Numbered from the stretch's first letter, positions 11,740 to 20,814 are shown. The stretch is 61,368 bases of DNA from Bacillus sp. S/N-304-OC-R1 (GCF_019749375.1 NZ_JACWFE010000006.1:1-61368), one strand, 5' to 3'. The notes: a model not told the origin generated them from the letters alone. Program-made: numbers and translations.

Positions 11740-11995
11740 AGTGTTGAAGAGGAAAAGTAAGAAAATGATGCTTTTTAGAGAGAACCATCACCGGCTGAAA
11801 GTGGTTTAAGCCTCTCATAATTCTGAAGTGCCCCTCTGAGCCTCATTTCGAACGGAATTTTGTTTAAATATCCTACTAGAAGTGAGCGGAGCTAATCCGT
11901 TAAAAAGTAAGAGTTGAGGCATATTTATTATGTCTAAACAGAGTGGAACCGCGTGTTAAACGTCTCTGTCATTATTGACAGAGGCGTTTTTTTAT
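11740..11995 (+). promoter_or_regulatory. T-box riboswitch, probably tRNA-Cys responsive
   Basis: Contains the T-box core AGTGGAACCGCG (about 11942-11953), an AGAGA GA-motif near 11779, and a final terminator stem (11961-11986, CGTCTCTGTCA pairing with TGACAGAGGCG) followed by seven T. A candidate specifier TGC (Cys) is at 11829-11831, in the 3' strand of stem I. Uncharged tRNA would pair with the TGGA bulge and favour the antiterminator, turning on cysE and cysS. The specifier position is my reading; GAA at 11825-11827 is an alternative triplet but the downstream genes argue for Cys. Confidence 0.92.
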
Positions 11996-12124
11996 TTCAA
12001 AGAAATTTAGCAAAGAAGGTTTAATCCTGTCGAGGAAATAAAAAATTTCCCGGAAAATATTATTCAAAAAAACCTATTTTCTAAATTTAGAATAACAATT
12101 TTCTATTAAGGAGGGGAAAGTACC

Positions 12125-12793
12125 ATGTTTAAAAGGCTTAAAGAAGACATAGAGGTCGTGTTTGAGCAAGACCCAGCAGCAAGAAGCTATCTAGAAGTCA
12201 TCTTAACTTATTCCGGCCTTCATGCTATATGGGGACATCGGATAGCGCATGCACTCTTTAAAAGAAAACTCTATTTTCTAGCAAGAGCGGTTTCTCAAAT
12301 AAGCCGTTTCTTTACAGGAATAGAAATACATCCTGGCGCCCAAATCGGGAGAAGACTATTTATCGACCACGGGATGGGAGTAGTCATTGGAGAGACGTGC
12401 GAGATTGGAGACAATGTAACAATATTCCAAGGTGTAACCCTAGGTGGAACCGGGAAAGAAAAAGGAAAACGTCATCCGACCATTAAAGACAATGCACTGA
12501 TTGCCACAGGAGCTAAGGTGCTTGGGTCAATTACTATAGGGGAAAATTCAAAAATTGGAGCAGGCTCTGTCGTATTACATGAAGTACCGCCGAATTCAAC
12601 TGTAGTTGGAATACCAGGAAAAGTGAAAATTCAAGATGGAATTCGGATTAAAAAAGATTTAAATCATAGCGACCTTCCAGACCCAATTGCTGATAAATTT
12701 AAAGAATTAGAGAAAGAAATTGCTAAATTAACGACAGAATTAGAAGAGCTTAAAAAAGAAAGGAGTATGGTTAATGGCCATTCAAATTTATAA
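12125..12793 (+). CDS. cysE: CysE, serine O-acetyltransferase
   Basis: Acetylates L-serine to O-acetylserine, the carbon acceptor for sulfide in cysteine synthesis. A helical N-terminus is followed by left-handed beta-helix hexapeptides ([18 protein letters not shown], then [15 protein letters not shown]). 222 aa; the C-terminus has a charged coil-like tail. Strong ribosome site AAGGAGGGG. Its last 20 bp overlap cysS in another frame, so the two are translationally linked and both are controlled by the T-box. Confidence 0.97.
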   Translation: MFKRLKEDIEVVFEQDPAARSYLEVILTYSGLHAIWGHRIAHALFKRKLYFLARAVSQISRFFTGIEIHPGAQIGRRLFIDHGMGVVIGETCEIGDNVTIFQGVTLGGTGKEKGKRHPTIKDNALIATGAKVLGSITIGENSKIGAGSVVLHEVPPNSTVVGIPGKVKIQDGIRIKKDLNHSDLPDPIADKFKELEKEIAKLTTELEELKKERSMVNGHSNL

Positions 12794-14177
12794 TACACTA
12801 ACACGGCAAAAAGAGCCTTTTATCCCTTTAGAAGAAGGAAAGGTAAAAATGTATGTGTGCGGTCCAACTGTTTATAATTATATTCATATAGGAAATGCCA
12901 GACCGCCAATTGTTTTTGATACAGTAAGAAGATATTTCGAGTATCGAGGCTATGATATTAAGTACATCTCCAATTTTACAGATGTAGATGATAAATTAAT
13001 TCGGGCTGCGAATGAGCTAGGAGAAGAAGTGCCGGTTATAGCAGAGCGATTTATCGACGCTTTCTATGAGGATGTTTCGGCTCTTGGATGCAAACGTGCA
13101 GATGTTCACCCAAGAGTAACGGAAAGTATGGATATTATTATTGAGTTTATTGAGGCATTGATTGAAAAAGGATATGCCTATGAATCACAAGGGGATGTGT
13201 ACTACCGTACTCGTAAATTTAATGAATATGGCAAGCTTTCACATCAATCCATTGATGAGCTTCAGTTGGGAGCAAGAATTGCAGTAGGTGAAAAGAAGGA
13301 GGATGCTCTCGATTTTGCTCTTTGGAAAGCGGCAAAGGAAGGGGAAATCTATTGGGATAGCCCTTGGGGGAAAGGACGTCCAGGCTGGCATATTGAATGC
13401 TCTGCAATGGCAAAAAAATATTTAGGTGAAACCATTGATATTCATGCGGGTGGCCAGGATTTAGCCTTCCCTCACCACGAGAATGAAATTGCCCAATCAG
13501 AAGCAGTTAGCGGCAAGCCATTTGCCCGTTACTGGATGCATAATGGTTATATTAATATCGATAACGAAAAAATGTCTAAATCACTTGGAAACTTTGTGCT
13601 TGTTCATGACATTATTAAGAAGCATGACCCGCAAGTTCTGCGATTCTTCATGCTGTCCGTTCATTATCGTAATCCTATTAACTATAGTGAAGAATTACTG
13701 GAGAATACACGAGCAGGCCTAGAAAGAATTAAAACATCTTACCATAACCTAAAGCACCGCCAAGAATCGAGTGCGAATCTGACTGATAATAATCAAGAAT
13801 GGCTTGATAAAATTTCGGCATTGCATGAAGAGTTCATTAAGGAAATGGACGATGATTTTAACACGGCAAATGCGATCTCTGTCCTCTTTGAGTTATCTAA
13901 GCTAGCGAATTATTACTTAATGGAAAAGAACACTTCCTTTCAAGTAATTGAGGCTTTCACAAAGGAATTTGAAGATCTGTTTCATGTGCTTGGATTATCT
14001 TTAGACTCCCCGAAAGAGGATTTGCTTGATGAGGAAATCGAACGATTAATTGAAGAACGTATTCAAGCAAGAAAAGACAGAAACTTTGAATTAGCCGATA
14101 AAATCCGTGACCAGCTAAAAGAAATGAACATCATTCTTGAAGACACACCTCAAGGCATTAGATGGAAAAGAGGCTAA
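12774..14177 (+). CDS. cysS: CysS, cysteinyl-tRNA synthetase
   Basis: Class I synthetase charging tRNA-Cys. HIGH motif [10 protein letters not shown] near residue 35, KMSKS near 269, and zinc ligands including the Cys of CGPTVYN, Cys of HIECSAM and His of [12 protein letters not shown]. 467 aa. ATG at 12774 lies inside cysE behind AAAGGAGTATGG. Grouping with serine acetyltransferase lets one T-box sense cysteine shortage through uncharged tRNA-Cys. Confidence 0.97.
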   Translation: MAIQIYNTLTRQKEPFIPLEEGKVKMYVCGPTVYNYIHIGNARPPIVFDTVRRYFEYRGYDIKYISNFTDVDDKLIRAANELGEEVPVIAERFIDAFYEDVSALGCKRADVHPRVTESMDIIIEFIEALIEKGYAYESQGDVYYRTRKFNEYGKLSHQSIDELQLGARIAVGEKKEDALDFALWKAAKEGEIYWDSPWGKGRPGWHIECSAMAKKYLGETIDIHAGGQDLAFPHHENEIAQSEAVSGKPFARYWMHNGYINIDNEKMSKSLGNFVLVHDIIKKHDPQVLRFFMLSVHYRNPINYSEELLENTRAGLERIKTSYHNLKHRQESSANLTDNNQEWLDKISALHEEFIKEMDDDFNTANAISVLFELSKLANYYLMEKNTSFQVIEAFTKEFEDLFHVLGLSLDSPKEDLLDEEIERLIEERIQARKDRNFELADKIRDQLKEMNIILEDTPQGIRWKRG

Positions 14178-14180
14178 GGA

Positions 14181-14600
14181 ATGCTTCAATATGATAATAA
14201 AATTGATGAGAAACAACTAAACAGCCTCGCCCTTGCTTATATGGGCGACGCTGTTTTTGAAGTTTATGTTCGAAGACACCTGATCCAAAGTGGTCAGGTA
14301 AGACCAAATCAGCTTCATAGAGAAGCTACCCATTATGTGTCAGCAAAGGCCCAATCAGCCTTTATCCACCAATTATTAGATTCGGGATTGCTTTCCGAAG
14401 AAGAGATAGCGGTTGTAAGAAGAGGAAGAAATGCAAAATCTGGTTCTGTTCCAAAAAACACGGATGTTCAGACATACCGATATAGCACAGCATTTGAAGC
14501 ATTAATTGGCTATTTGCATTTATCAGGACAAGAGGAGCGGCTGGAAGAAATTATTCTGTTTGCTTTTCAAATCGTCAAAGACAAGAAAGGAGGAAAATAA
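14181..14600 (+). CDS. mrnC: MrnC, Mini-ribonuclease III
   Basis: Small RNase III catalytic domain without a double-stranded RNA-binding domain; in Bacillus it trims the ends of 23S rRNA precursor. The acidic segment [19 protein letters not shown] (about residues 16-34) is the RNase III signature, and a second acidic cluster follows in [16 protein letters not shown]. 139 aa, usual length. It starts 3 bp after cysS, and rlmB starts 1 bp after its stop. Confidence 0.95.
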   Translation: MLQYDNKIDEKQLNSLALAYMGDAVFEVYVRRHLIQSGQVRPNQLHREATHYVSAKAQSAFIHQLLDSGLLSEEEIAVVRRGRNAKSGSVPKNTDVQTYRYSTAFEALIGYLHLSGQEERLEEIILFAFQIVKDKKGGK

Positions 14601-14601
14601 A

Positions 14602-15345
14602 ATGAGTCAAGATTTTATTATGGGAAAAAACCCTGTACTGGAAGCATTAAAGTCGGGGCGAGATATTAATAAAATTTTTATTGCAGAAGGATCCCAAGGG
14701 GGACAAATGCAACAGGTTATCGGGCTGGCAAAAGCATCAAATGTATTTGTCCAGTTTGTACCGAAGAAAAAATTAGATCAGATGGCAGAAGGAAATCATC
14801 AAGGTGTAGTAGCTCAGGTGGCAGCTTACCAATATGCGGAAATTGATGATCTTTTCCATGCGGCAGAAAAAAGAAATGAAGCACCTTTCTTTTTATTATT
14901 GGATGAAATCGAAGATCCTCATAACTTAGGATCCATTATGAGGACAGCGGATGCTGTAGGTGCTCATGGTATCATTATTCCGAAGCGGAGAGCGGTTGGA
15001 TTGACTGCGACGGTGGCAAAAGCATCAACTGGTGCAATTGAGCATATTCCTGTTGTTCGTGTAACTAATATGGCAAGAACGATTGATGAATTAAAGGAAA
15101 AAGGGGTCTGGATTGCTGGAACAGATGCTAAGGGCAGTCAAGATTATCGCAGATTTGATGGAACTCTCCCTCTAGGATTAGTAATCGGCAGTGAAGGAAA
15201 GGGAATGGGCAGGTTGATTCGTGATAAATGTGATTTCTTAATCCATTTACCGATGGCAGGTCATGTAACATCCTTAAATGCCTCCGTTGCAGCAGCTCTT
15301 TTAATGTATGAGGTTTACCGAAAGCGACATCCTCTTGAGGGATAG
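14602..15345 (+). CDS. rlmB: RlmB-type 23S rRNA ribose methyltransferase (YacO)
   Basis: SpoU/TrmH-family enzyme predicted to 2'-O-methylate a guanosine in the 23S peptidyl-transferase region. N-terminal substrate-binding domain, then SPOUT motifs: LDEIEDPHNLGSIMRTADA, IGSEGKGM and LNASVAAALLMYE, which form the knotted SAM site. I chose the ATG at 14602 behind AAAGGAGG, giving 247 aa; a longer frame upstream lies inside mrnC. It sits with mrnC and rae1 in a small rRNA/mRNA processing group. Confidence 0.95.
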   Translation: MSQDFIMGKNPVLEALKSGRDINKIFIAEGSQGGQMQQVIGLAKASNVFVQFVPKKKLDQMAEGNHQGVVAQVAAYQYAEIDDLFHAAEKRNEAPFFLLLDEIEDPHNLGSIMRTADAVGAHGIIIPKRRAVGLTATVAKASTGAIEHIPVVRVTNMARTIDELKEKGVWIAGTDAKGSQDYRRFDGTLPLGLVIGSEGKGMGRLIRDKCDFLIHLPMAGHVTSLNASVAAALLMYEVYRKRHPLEG

Positions 15346-15347
15346 AA

Positions 15348-15857
15348 ATGGACATCCTACTCGTTGATGGATATAACGTAATTGGTGCTTGGCCCGAATT
15401 AAGGGCACTTAAGAAAAAGGATTTATCTTCTGCCAGAGACCGATTAATTGAAAAAATGGCAGAGTACCAAGGGTTTACAGGATATCGTGTTATTGTTGTT
15501 TTCGATGCTCATTTTGTAAAGGGCACTGAGAAAAAATATAAAGATTCAAAGGTTGAAGTTATTTTCACACGAACAAATGAAACGGCTGATGAAAGAATTG
15601 AAAAACTTGCCATCAGCCTTAGTAATAGAAGGACCCAAATTCATGTTGCAACATCTGACTATACTGAGCAATGGGCCATTTTTGGACAGGGAGCCTTAAG
15701 GAAATCCTCCAGAGAGCTTTTGAATGAAATGAACTCAATTGAAAGTAAAATTGAGAAAAGGGTCAAGAAAATTCAAGAAGATCAACCATTCTCGAAAATT
15801 CATCTTAGTAAAGAAATGGCGGAAATTTTTGAAAAGTGGCGCAGAGGGGACCATTGA
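15348..15857 (+). CDS. rae1: Rae1 (YacP), ribosome-associated endoribonuclease
   Basis: NYN/PIN-fold endonuclease that in B. subtilis enters the ribosomal A site and cuts translated mRNAs. The N-terminus MDILLVDGYNVIGAW carries the first conserved Asp; later acidic residues appear in FDAHFV, TADERIE and ATSDYTEQW. 169 aa. It begins 2 bp after rlmB; the ribosome site lies within the end of rlmB. Confidence 0.94.
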   Translation: MDILLVDGYNVIGAWPELRALKKKDLSSARDRLIEKMAEYQGFTGYRVIVVFDAHFVKGTEKKYKDSKVEVIFTRTNETADERIEKLAISLSNRRTQIHVATSDYTEQWAIFGQGALRKSSRELLNEMNSIESKIEKRVKKIQEDQPFSKIHLSKEMAEIFEKWRRGDH

Positions 15858-15861
15858 ATGG

Positions 15862-15891
15862 TTGACGCTGGAAAAAATCTTACTGTATAAT
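15862..15891 (+). promoter_or_regulatory. sigma-A promoter of sigH
   Basis: TTGACG at 15862-15867, 18-bp spacer, TATAAT at 15886-15891, just after the rae1 stop. In B. subtilis the sigH promoter is repressed by AbrB; AbrB has no simple consensus, so that control is inferred from the orthologue only. Confidence 0.75.
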
Positions 15892-15927
15892 ATTTCTATC
15901 TATGCTTGTGCGGTCGGGGGGATCTTA

Positions 15928-16584
15928 GTGGATACTGACTTAAAAACAATCGACGAGAATAATTTAGAGTTTATGCAGCTTGAAGATGAAGAATTGATTG
16001 ATTTAGTGCACAAAGGCGAGAGTGAAGCGTTGGATTACTTAATTCATAAGTACCGCAATTTTGTGCGCGCCAAAGCAAGATCCTATTTTTTAATTGGCGC
16101 AGATAAAGAAGATATTGTTCAAGAAGGAATGATTGGTTTATACAAGGCTATTCGTGATTTTAAAGAGGACAAGCTATCTTCTTTTAAAGCGTTTGCAGAG
16201 CTGTGTATTACTAGGCAAATTATTACAGCTATTAAAACCGCTACACGGCAAAAGCATATTCCGCTAAATTCATATGTTTCTTTGGACAAGCCTATTTATG
16301 ATGAAGAATCAGATCGTACATTAATGGACGTAATTTCAGGTGCAAAAGTGATGGATCCTGAGGAATTGATTATTAACCAAGAAGAGTTTGATCATATCGA
16401 GGTTAAAATGTCTGAGCTTCTCAGTGATTTAGAGCGAAAGGTCCTTTCCCTTTATTTGGATGGGCAATCTTATCAGGAGATTTCTGAAGAATTAAATCGG
16501 CACGTTAAATCCATAGATAATGCCCTGCAAAGAGTGAAACGAAAGCTTGAAAGATATTTGGAGGTTCGTGAAATTACTTTATAA
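15928..16584 (+). CDS. sigH: SigH, transition-phase and early sporulation sigma factor
   Basis: RNA polymerase sigma factor that directs transcription of early sporulation and competence genes such as spo0A and kinA. Region 2 contains SYFLIGADKEDIVQEGMIGLYKAIRDF (positions split here only for reading), and region 4.2 has the helix-turn-helix SYQEISEELNRHVKSIDNAL. GTG start at 15928 behind GGGGGG gives 218 aa, exactly the usual length; a longer frame running back into rae1 is not likely to be translated. Confidence 0.97.
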   Translation: MDTDLKTIDENNLEFMQLEDEELIDLVHKGESEALDYLIHKYRNFVRAKARSYFLIGADKEDIVQEGMIGLYKAIRDFKEDKLSSFKAFAELCITRQIITAIKTATRQKHIPLNSYVSLDKPIYDEESDRTLMDVISGAKVMDPEELIINQEEFDHIEVKMSELLSDLERKVLSLYLDGQSYQEISEELNRHVKSIDNALQRVKRKLERYLEVREITL

Positions 16585-16621
16585 TTTGAGGCCTCACTCT
16601 TTCTTCCAGCTTTCACTGTTA

Positions 16622-16650
16622 TTGACATCATTTATGGTCCGTGATAAAGT
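16622..16650 (+). promoter_or_regulatory. promoter of rpmG-secE
   Basis: TTGACA at 16622-16627, 17-bp spacer, TAAAGT at 16645-16650, 38 bp upstream of the L33 start codon. Confidence 0.65.
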
Positions 16651-16687
16651 TTTAAGAACGTAAATGTATTTTTTAGTAGGTGGAATC

Positions 16688-16831
16688 ATGAGGAAAAAAG
16701 TTGTACTAGCATGCCAGGAATGCGGGTCAAGAAATTACACAACAATGAATAACAAAGACTCCGAGCGCCTAGAACTTAAAAAATATTGCAACACATGCAG
16801 TAACCATACGATCCATCGTGAAACAAAGTAA
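16688..16831 (+). CDS. rpmG: ribosomal protein L33, zinc-binding form
   Basis: Small 50S protein of 47 aa. Two CxxC pairs (C9/C12 and C34/C37) show the zinc-ribbon C+ form. Begins [17 protein letters not shown]. Its position between sigH and secE is the usual one for this gene in Bacillus. Zinc-free L33 paralogues in relatives lie elsewhere and are induced by zinc shortage; none is seen here. Confidence 0.95.
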   Translation: MRKKVVLACQECGSRNYTTMNNKDSERLELKKYCNTCSNHTIHRETK

Positions 16832-16974
16832 TTTAGGTGAATGTATACTGTGTTTTTAAAGGGATTTTTCTAGATTCGTATACTCTTAATATTGAATAAT
16901 GAATTATTTGTTTTTATGCTGATTAAATACAATATGAAATTTACTTAGATCATAAGTAAGTTGGGGGTTACATT

Positions 16975-17157
16975 ATGCAACGCATCTTGAATTTTTTCCG
17001 CGATATTGGACGTGAAATGAGAAAGGTCAGTTGGCCAAAGCGGAAAGAAATGACTGGCTATACAGTGACAGTTCTTGCAACTGTAGCGTTTTTTGCGGTG
17101 TTCTTCGCAGTGGTTGACTTAGGTATTTCTGAATTGATTCGTTTAATTCTTGAATAA
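16975..17157 (+). CDS. secE: SecE, preprotein translocase subunit
   Basis: Essential small clamp of the SecYEG channel. 60 aa with a short amphipathic N-terminus containing the conserved EMRKVSWPKRKE stretch and one membrane span (about residues 29-50), the single-span Gram-positive type. The upstream 143 bp contain TATACT hexamers but no clear -35. nusG follows after a terminator-like hairpin. Confidence 0.96.
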   Translation: MQRILNFFRDIGREMRKVSWPKRKEMTGYTVTVLATVAFFAVFFAVVDLGISELIRLILE

Positions 17158-17206
17158 CCCCTGTATATCCATGGTATAATGGAGAATAGCGCAGGAAACA
17201 TTTTGC

Positions 17207-17228
17207 AAAGCCCGGAAACGGGTTTTTT
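17207..17228 (+). terminator. intrinsic terminator between secE and nusG
   Basis: Stem AAGCCCG/CGGGTTTT with a GAAA tetraloop followed by a run of T. It may attenuate readthrough from secE into nusG. Confidence 0.85.
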
Positions 17229-17351
17229 ATTTGGTTAAAAACATGCAATTTTTAATTGTAACGGCTCTTTTCTGGAGATTGTTGTTTACTAACTAGAGGC
17301 TGTTAAGATACAGGCAATTTACGAAAATAGTCAAAACTATTTAATATTACA

Positions 17352-17380
17352 GGGAGGGAAGGACGATTTAGTCCCCTTGA
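17352..17380 (+). promoter_or_regulatory. nusG ribosome site with intervening hairpin
   Basis: The only Shine-Dalgarno, GGGAGG at 17352-17357, is 23 nt from the nusG ATG. Between them GGAC (17361-17364) and GTCC (17371-17374) can pair around a 6-nt loop. Subtracting that hairpin leaves 9 nt of spacing, which is optimal, so the structure may bring the site to the start codon. This is inference from base pairing only. Confidence 0.5.
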
Positions 17381-17914
17381 ATGGAAAAGAATTGGTATGT
17401 GGTTCATACGTACTCCGGTTATGAAAATAAAGTAAAAGCAAACCTAGAGAAACGCGTTGAATCTATGGGAATGCAAGATAAAATCTTCCGAGTAATCGTT
17501 CCGGAAGAAGAAGAAACAGATATGAAGAACGGTAAAAAGAAAGTTGTAAAACGAAAAGTTTTCCCAGGTTACGTGCTTGTTGAAATTGTGATGACAGATG
17601 ACTCTTGGTATGTAGTCCGCAATACACCTGGTGTAACAGGATTTGTTGGCTCAGCTGGTTCAGGTTCAAAGCCAACCCCATTGCTGCCTGAAGAAGTAAA
17701 TGTGATCCTGAAGCGCATGGGCGTTGAGGAAAAACGAGTAGACATTAATTTTGAAATCGGAGAAATGGTTCAAGTGAAAGAAGGGCCATTTGCCAACTTT
17801 ACTGGTTCGATTGAAGATATTGATAAAGACAAAGCGAAAATCAGAGTTCTTGTTAATATGTTTGGCCGTGACACCCCAGTTGAATTAGATTTTTCTCAAA
17901 TTGAGAAACTATAA
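17381..17914 (+). CDS. nusG: NusG, transcription elongation and pausing factor
   Basis: Binds RNA polymerase and couples or pauses transcription. N-terminal NGN domain begins MEKNWYVVHTYSGYENKVK with the PGYVLVE segment (about 63-69); C-terminal KOW domain holds KEGPFANFTGSIEDID (about 131-146). 177 aa, usual length. The ATG is fixed by homology; the unusual spacing to its ribosome site is noted separately. Confidence 0.98.
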   Translation: MEKNWYVVHTYSGYENKVKANLEKRVESMGMQDKIFRVIVPEEEETDMKNGKKKVVKRKVFPGYVLVEIVMTDDSWYVVRNTPGVTGFVGSAGSGSKPTPLLPEEVNVILKRMGVEEKRVDINFEIGEMVQVKEGPFANFTGSIEDIDKDKAKIRVLVNMFGRDTPVELDFSQIEKL

Positions 17915-18016
17915 CGAAATGCGGACAGCGCTTGTTTATGACCTCGAGTCGATGGCGCTTGAAACTAGACAATTCTCTAACTTACAAAAGCTACCTTTGT
18001 ATTTTTTCAAAAAAAC

Positions 18017-18045
18017 TTGAAATTGCCTTTGAAAAGTGATAATAT
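18017..18045 (+). promoter_or_regulatory. promoter of rplK
   Basis: TTGAAA at 18017-18022, 17-bp spacer, TAATAT at 18040-18045. A leader of about 130 nt precedes the L11 start. Same TAATAT -10 as the rplJ and rplGB promoters. Confidence 0.65.
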
Positions 18046-18183
18046 TTCAAAGGTCAGTATGTCTCACTTTTTGAGACCAGACAATTGTTATGTTCTTTAT
18101 CTTAATATAAAGACTATAAGTTGAGTGGGAGGGTCCCAAGGGTTCCCTATTACCACATCACGGACTTTAAGGAGGTGTGTCTC

Positions 18184-18609
18184 GTGGCTAAAAAAGTAAT
18201 CAAACTTGTAAAATTACAAATTCCAGCAGGTAAAGCTAACCCTGCACCACCAGTAGGACCTGCATTAGGTCAAGCGGGTGTTAACATCATGGGATTCTGT
18301 AAGGAATTTAACGCACGTACAGCTGAACAAGCTGGCCTAATCATTCCTGTTGAAATTACGGTTTTTGAAGACCGTTCATTTACATTTATTACGAAAACTC
18401 CTCCTGCTGCTGTTCTTCTTAAGAAGGCTGCTGGAATCGAGTCTGGTTCTGGTGAACCAAACCGTAATAAAGTAGCAACAGTCAAGCGTGACAAGGTACG
18501 CGAGATTGCTGAAACAAAAATGCCTGACCTAAACGCTGCAAGCGTAGAAGCTGCAATGCTTATGGTTGAAGGTACTGCACGCAGCATGGGTATCGTTATC
18601 GAAGACTAA
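18184..18609 (+). CDS. rplK: ribosomal protein L11
   Basis: Binds the GTPase-associated centre of 23S rRNA and is needed for RelA activation. Proline-rich N-terminal segment [18 protein letters not shown] (about 14-31) and rRNA-binding C-terminal domain. GTG start at 18184, right after AAGGAGGTG, gives the standard 141 aa; an upstream TTG frame extends into the leader and is not supported by homology. A repeat element separates it from rplA. Confidence 0.97.
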   Translation: MAKKVIKLVKLQIPAGKANPAPPVGPALGQAGVNIMGFCKEFNARTAEQAGLIIPVEITVFEDRSFTFITKTPPAAVLLKKAAGIESGSGEPNRNKVATVKRDKVREIAETKMPDLNAASVEAAMLMVEGTARSMGIVIED

Positions 18610-18640
18610 TCCATGCTTCAAGTTTTAGGCTATTCAATGG

Positions 18641-18678
18641 GGTTGCGTTGCTGAGCTTGGTTTCACACGCAACCTTTC
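18641..18678 (+). terminator. hairpin with T-rich tail between rplK and rplA
   Basis: GGTTGCGT at 18641-18648 pairs with ACGCAACC at 18667-18674 around an 18-nt loop, followed by TTTCTT. Could be a weak or partial terminator that lowers readthrough into rplA. Confidence 0.5.
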
Positions 18679-18681
18679 TTC

Positions 18682-18869
18682 TGTCTAGGACTTTTCTTTT
18701 TTATGTTGAGCACAGGGGCCGAACAAGGCGTCTGCGCTTTTCTGATGTCTAGCTCCGGTGCCTAGCCGCTCGAGGTTATAAGCCAATCCTTTCAAAAAGG
18801 TAAAGTACAACCTTTTCGAAAGGCTCGTCTTATACTGGTCGCGGCTGACCAAGGCACCTGCGCTTTTCA
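18682..18869 (+). repeat. tandem structured repeat element between rplK and rplA
   Basis: Two head-to-tail copies, each beginning TGTCTAG and ending in GCGCTTTTC: a shortened one at 18682-18742 and a full one at 18746-18869. The full copy folds on itself: GGTGCCT (18757-18763) with AGGCACC (18852-18858), AGCCGC (18764-18769) with GCGGCT (18841-18846), TATAAG with CTTATA, and an inner 13-bp arm 18788-18800 with 18811-18823 (two mismatches). From memory, elements with these end motifs are dispersed in many Bacillaceae genomes; I know no accepted function. No coding frame is credible here. Confidence 0.75.
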
Positions 18870-18916
18870 AAGTGGGAGGTTATTCCGCTAAAACCACAAT
18901 CTAGGAGGAAAATATA

Positions 18917-19615
18917 ATGGCTAAAAAAGGTAAGAAGTTTTTAGAAGCTGCAAAGCTTGTTGACCGTACAAAAGCTTATCCAATCGAAGAAGCAATTGAC
19001 CTTGCTAAGAAAACAAACTTCACTAAATTTGATGCGACTGTAGAAGTTGCTTTCCGTTTAGGGATTGACCCTAAGAAAGCTGACCAAAACATCCGTGGAG
19101 CAGTAGTTCTTCCAAACGGAACTGGTAAAACTCAACGCGTATTAGTATTCGCAAAGGGTGAAAAAGCGAAGGAAGCAGAAGCTGCTGGTGCAGATTTTGT
19201 AGGCGATGCAGAATACATCAACAAAATCAACCAAGGCTGGTTTGATTTTGATGTAATCGTTGCAACTCCTGACATGATGGGTGAAGTTGGTAAACTTGGT
19301 CGTGTATTAGGACCTAAAGGCTTAATGCCAAACCCTAAAACAGGCACAGTTACATTCGATGTAGAAAAAGCTGTTAACGAAATCAAGGCAGGTAAAGTTG
19401 AATACCGTACTGATAAAGCTGGTAACATCCATGTTCCTATCGGTAAAGTATCATTTGAAACTGCAAAGCTTGTTGAAAACTTCAACACAATTTTTGACAC
19501 TATGCTTAAAGTGAAGCCAGCTGCTGCTAAAGGTACTTACATGAAGAACGTATCTGTTACTTCTACTATGGGACCTGGCGTAAAGGTTGATCCTTCAACT
19601 GTAACAGTTAAGTAA
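18917..19615 (+). CDS. rplA: ribosomal protein L1
   Basis: L1-stalk protein that controls exit of deacylated tRNA. Begins [16 protein letters not shown]; contains the family signature region [18 protein letters not shown] (about 127-144). 232 aa. Ribosome site TAGGAGG. About 300 bp, including the repeat element, separate it from rplK, wider than usual for these partners. Confidence 0.97.
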   Translation: MAKKGKKFLEAAKLVDRTKAYPIEEAIDLAKKTNFTKFDATVEVAFRLGIDPKKADQNIRGAVVLPNGTGKTQRVLVFAKGEKAKEAEAAGADFVGDAEYINKINQGWFDFDVIVATPDMMGEVGKLGRVLGPKGLMPNPKTGTVTFDVEKAVNEIKAGKVEYRTDKAGNIHVPIGKVSFETAKLVENFNTIFDTMLKVKPAAAKGTYMKNVSVTSTMGPGVKVDPSTVTVK

Positions 19616-19638
19616 TTACTGGAAATAAACGTAAGAGA

Positions 19639-19667
19639 TTGACAAACAAAATTACATTTAGTAATAT
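19639..19667 (+). promoter_or_regulatory. promoter of rplJ-rplL
   Basis: TTGACA at 19639-19644, 17-bp spacer, TAATAT at 19662-19667, upstream of the L10 leader RNA. Confidence 0.75.
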
Positions 19668-19699
19668 GTATTTTGTTGTTAAAATAAATATTCATTTGT

Positions 19700-19807
19700 A
19701 CCGTAGACAGCAGGTGCTTGTGCTTAATATCCTGCCGAGGTCATACGATAGATTCTTGCTTTGCTATTGTATACTCCCTCCATGTCTGCTCGATGTGGAG
19801 GTTTTTT
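19700..19807 (+). promoter_or_regulatory. L10 leader (autoregulatory RNA)
   Basis: Shows the conserved Firmicutes L10 leader segments CCGTAGACAGCAGGTGC and TTAATATCCTGCCGAGG, then a terminator hairpin CCTCCA/TGGAGG (19777-19782 with 19796-19801) followed by six T. Known logic in the family: free L10-L7/L12 complex binds the leader and favours termination, balancing the stalk proteins. Confidence 0.92.
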
Positions 19808-19849
19808 ATTGGACGGTATAAGTGTAGAATTTCTACAGGAGGTGTAAAG

Positions 19850-20350
19850 ATGAGCAGCGCTATCGAATCAAAGAAACAAATCGTCGAAGAAATTGCTGAA
19901 AAACTAAAAACTAGCGTATCAACAGTTGTTGTTGATTACCGCGGTTTAACTGTTGCTCAAGTAACTGAACTTCGTAAACAACTTCGCGAAGCAGGTGTTG
20001 AATTTAAAGTATACAAAAATACTTTAACACGCCGTGCAGCGGAAGTTGCTGAATTATCTGCTTTAAACGAAGTGTTAACTGGTCCTAATGCTATTGCATT
20101 CAGCACTGAAGATGTTATTGCTCCAGCTAAGATCATTAACGAATTCGCTAAAAAGAATGAAGCACTTGAAATTAAATCAGGTGTAATTGAAGGAAATGTT
20201 GCATCAGCAGAAGAAGTAAAAGCTCTTGCAGAACTACCATCTCGCGAAGGTTTACTATCTATGCTACTCAGCGTACTTCAAGCACCTATCCGCAATCTTG
20301 CTCTTGCTGCAAAAGCTGTTGCAGATCAAAAAGAAGAACAAGGCGCGTAA
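19850..20350 (+). CDS. rplJ: ribosomal protein L10
   Basis: Base of the ribosomal stalk that anchors L7/L12 dimers. Begins [18 protein letters not shown] and contains [18 protein letters not shown] near residues 23-40. ATG at 19850 behind CAGGAGGTG gives 166 aa, as expected; a longer frame from 19718 runs through the leader RNA and should not be used. Confidence 0.97.
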   Translation: MSSAIESKKQIVEEIAEKLKTSVSTVVVDYRGLTVAQVTELRKQLREAGVEFKVYKNTLTRRAAEVAELSALNEVLTGPNAIAFSTEDVIAPAKIINEFAKKNEALEIKSGVIEGNVASAEEVKALAELPSREGLLSMLLSVLQAPIRNLALAAKAVADQKEEQGA

Positions 20351-20411
20351 GCTAATATTTTTAATAAATGAATCGATTTCAATCAACCAAATATAAGGAG
20401 GAAACATTATC

Positions 20412-20774
20412 ATGACTAAAGAACAAATCATTGAAGCGGTTAAAAATATGACTGTTTTAGAATTAAACGACTTAGTAAAAGCTATCGAAGAAGAATTTGG
20501 TGTAACTGCTGCAGCTCCTGTAGCTGTTATGGGCGGAGCTGCTGGCGCTGCTGTTGAAGAAAAAACTGATTTTGATGTAATCCTTGCTTCTGCAGGCGAC
20601 CAAAAAATCAAAGTTATCAAAGTTGTACGTGAAATCACAGGTCTTGGACTTAAAGAAGCAAAAGAACTTGTTGACAACACTCCAAAACCAATCAAAGAAG
20701 GCGCTTCTAAAGAAGAAGCTGAAGAAATCAAAGCTAAACTTGAAGAAGTTGGAGCTAACGTTGAAGTTAAGTAA
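20412..20774 (+). CDS. rplL: ribosomal protein L7/L12
   Basis: Stalk protein that recruits translation GTPases. N-terminal dimerisation helix pair, flexible Ala/Gly hinge near residues 36-50, and the C-terminal factor-binding domain with [18 protein letters not shown]. 120 aa. Ribosome site AAGGAGG. A strong terminator follows, so ybxB and rpoB depend on readthrough or other promoters. Confidence 0.98.
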   Translation: MTKEQIIEAVKNMTVLELNDLVKAIEEEFGVTAAAPVAVMGGAAGAAVEEKTDFDVILASAGDQKIKVIKVVREITGLGLKEAKELVDNTPKPIKEGASKEEAEEIKAKLEEVGANVEVK

Positions 20775-20787
20775 TATAGACTTAAAA

Positions 20788-20814
20788 AGGCTCGCTGTAT
20801 AGCGGGCTTTTTTT
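20788..20814 (+). terminator. terminator after rplL
   Basis: GGCTCGCT/AGCGGGCT stem with a GTAT loop and a seven-T run. Confidence 0.93.

Noticed and set aside
13483..13722. Out-of-frame frame inside cysS
   Set aside because: Shadow of the conserved cysS frame; no independent support.
18685..18870. Minus-strand frame of 61 codons between rplK and rplA
   Set aside because: It falls wholly within the structured repeat element and has no plausible start signal.
19639..19821. Small frame across the rplJ leader
   Set aside because: Overlaps the promoter and L10 leader RNA; conserved RNA elements explain the sequence.
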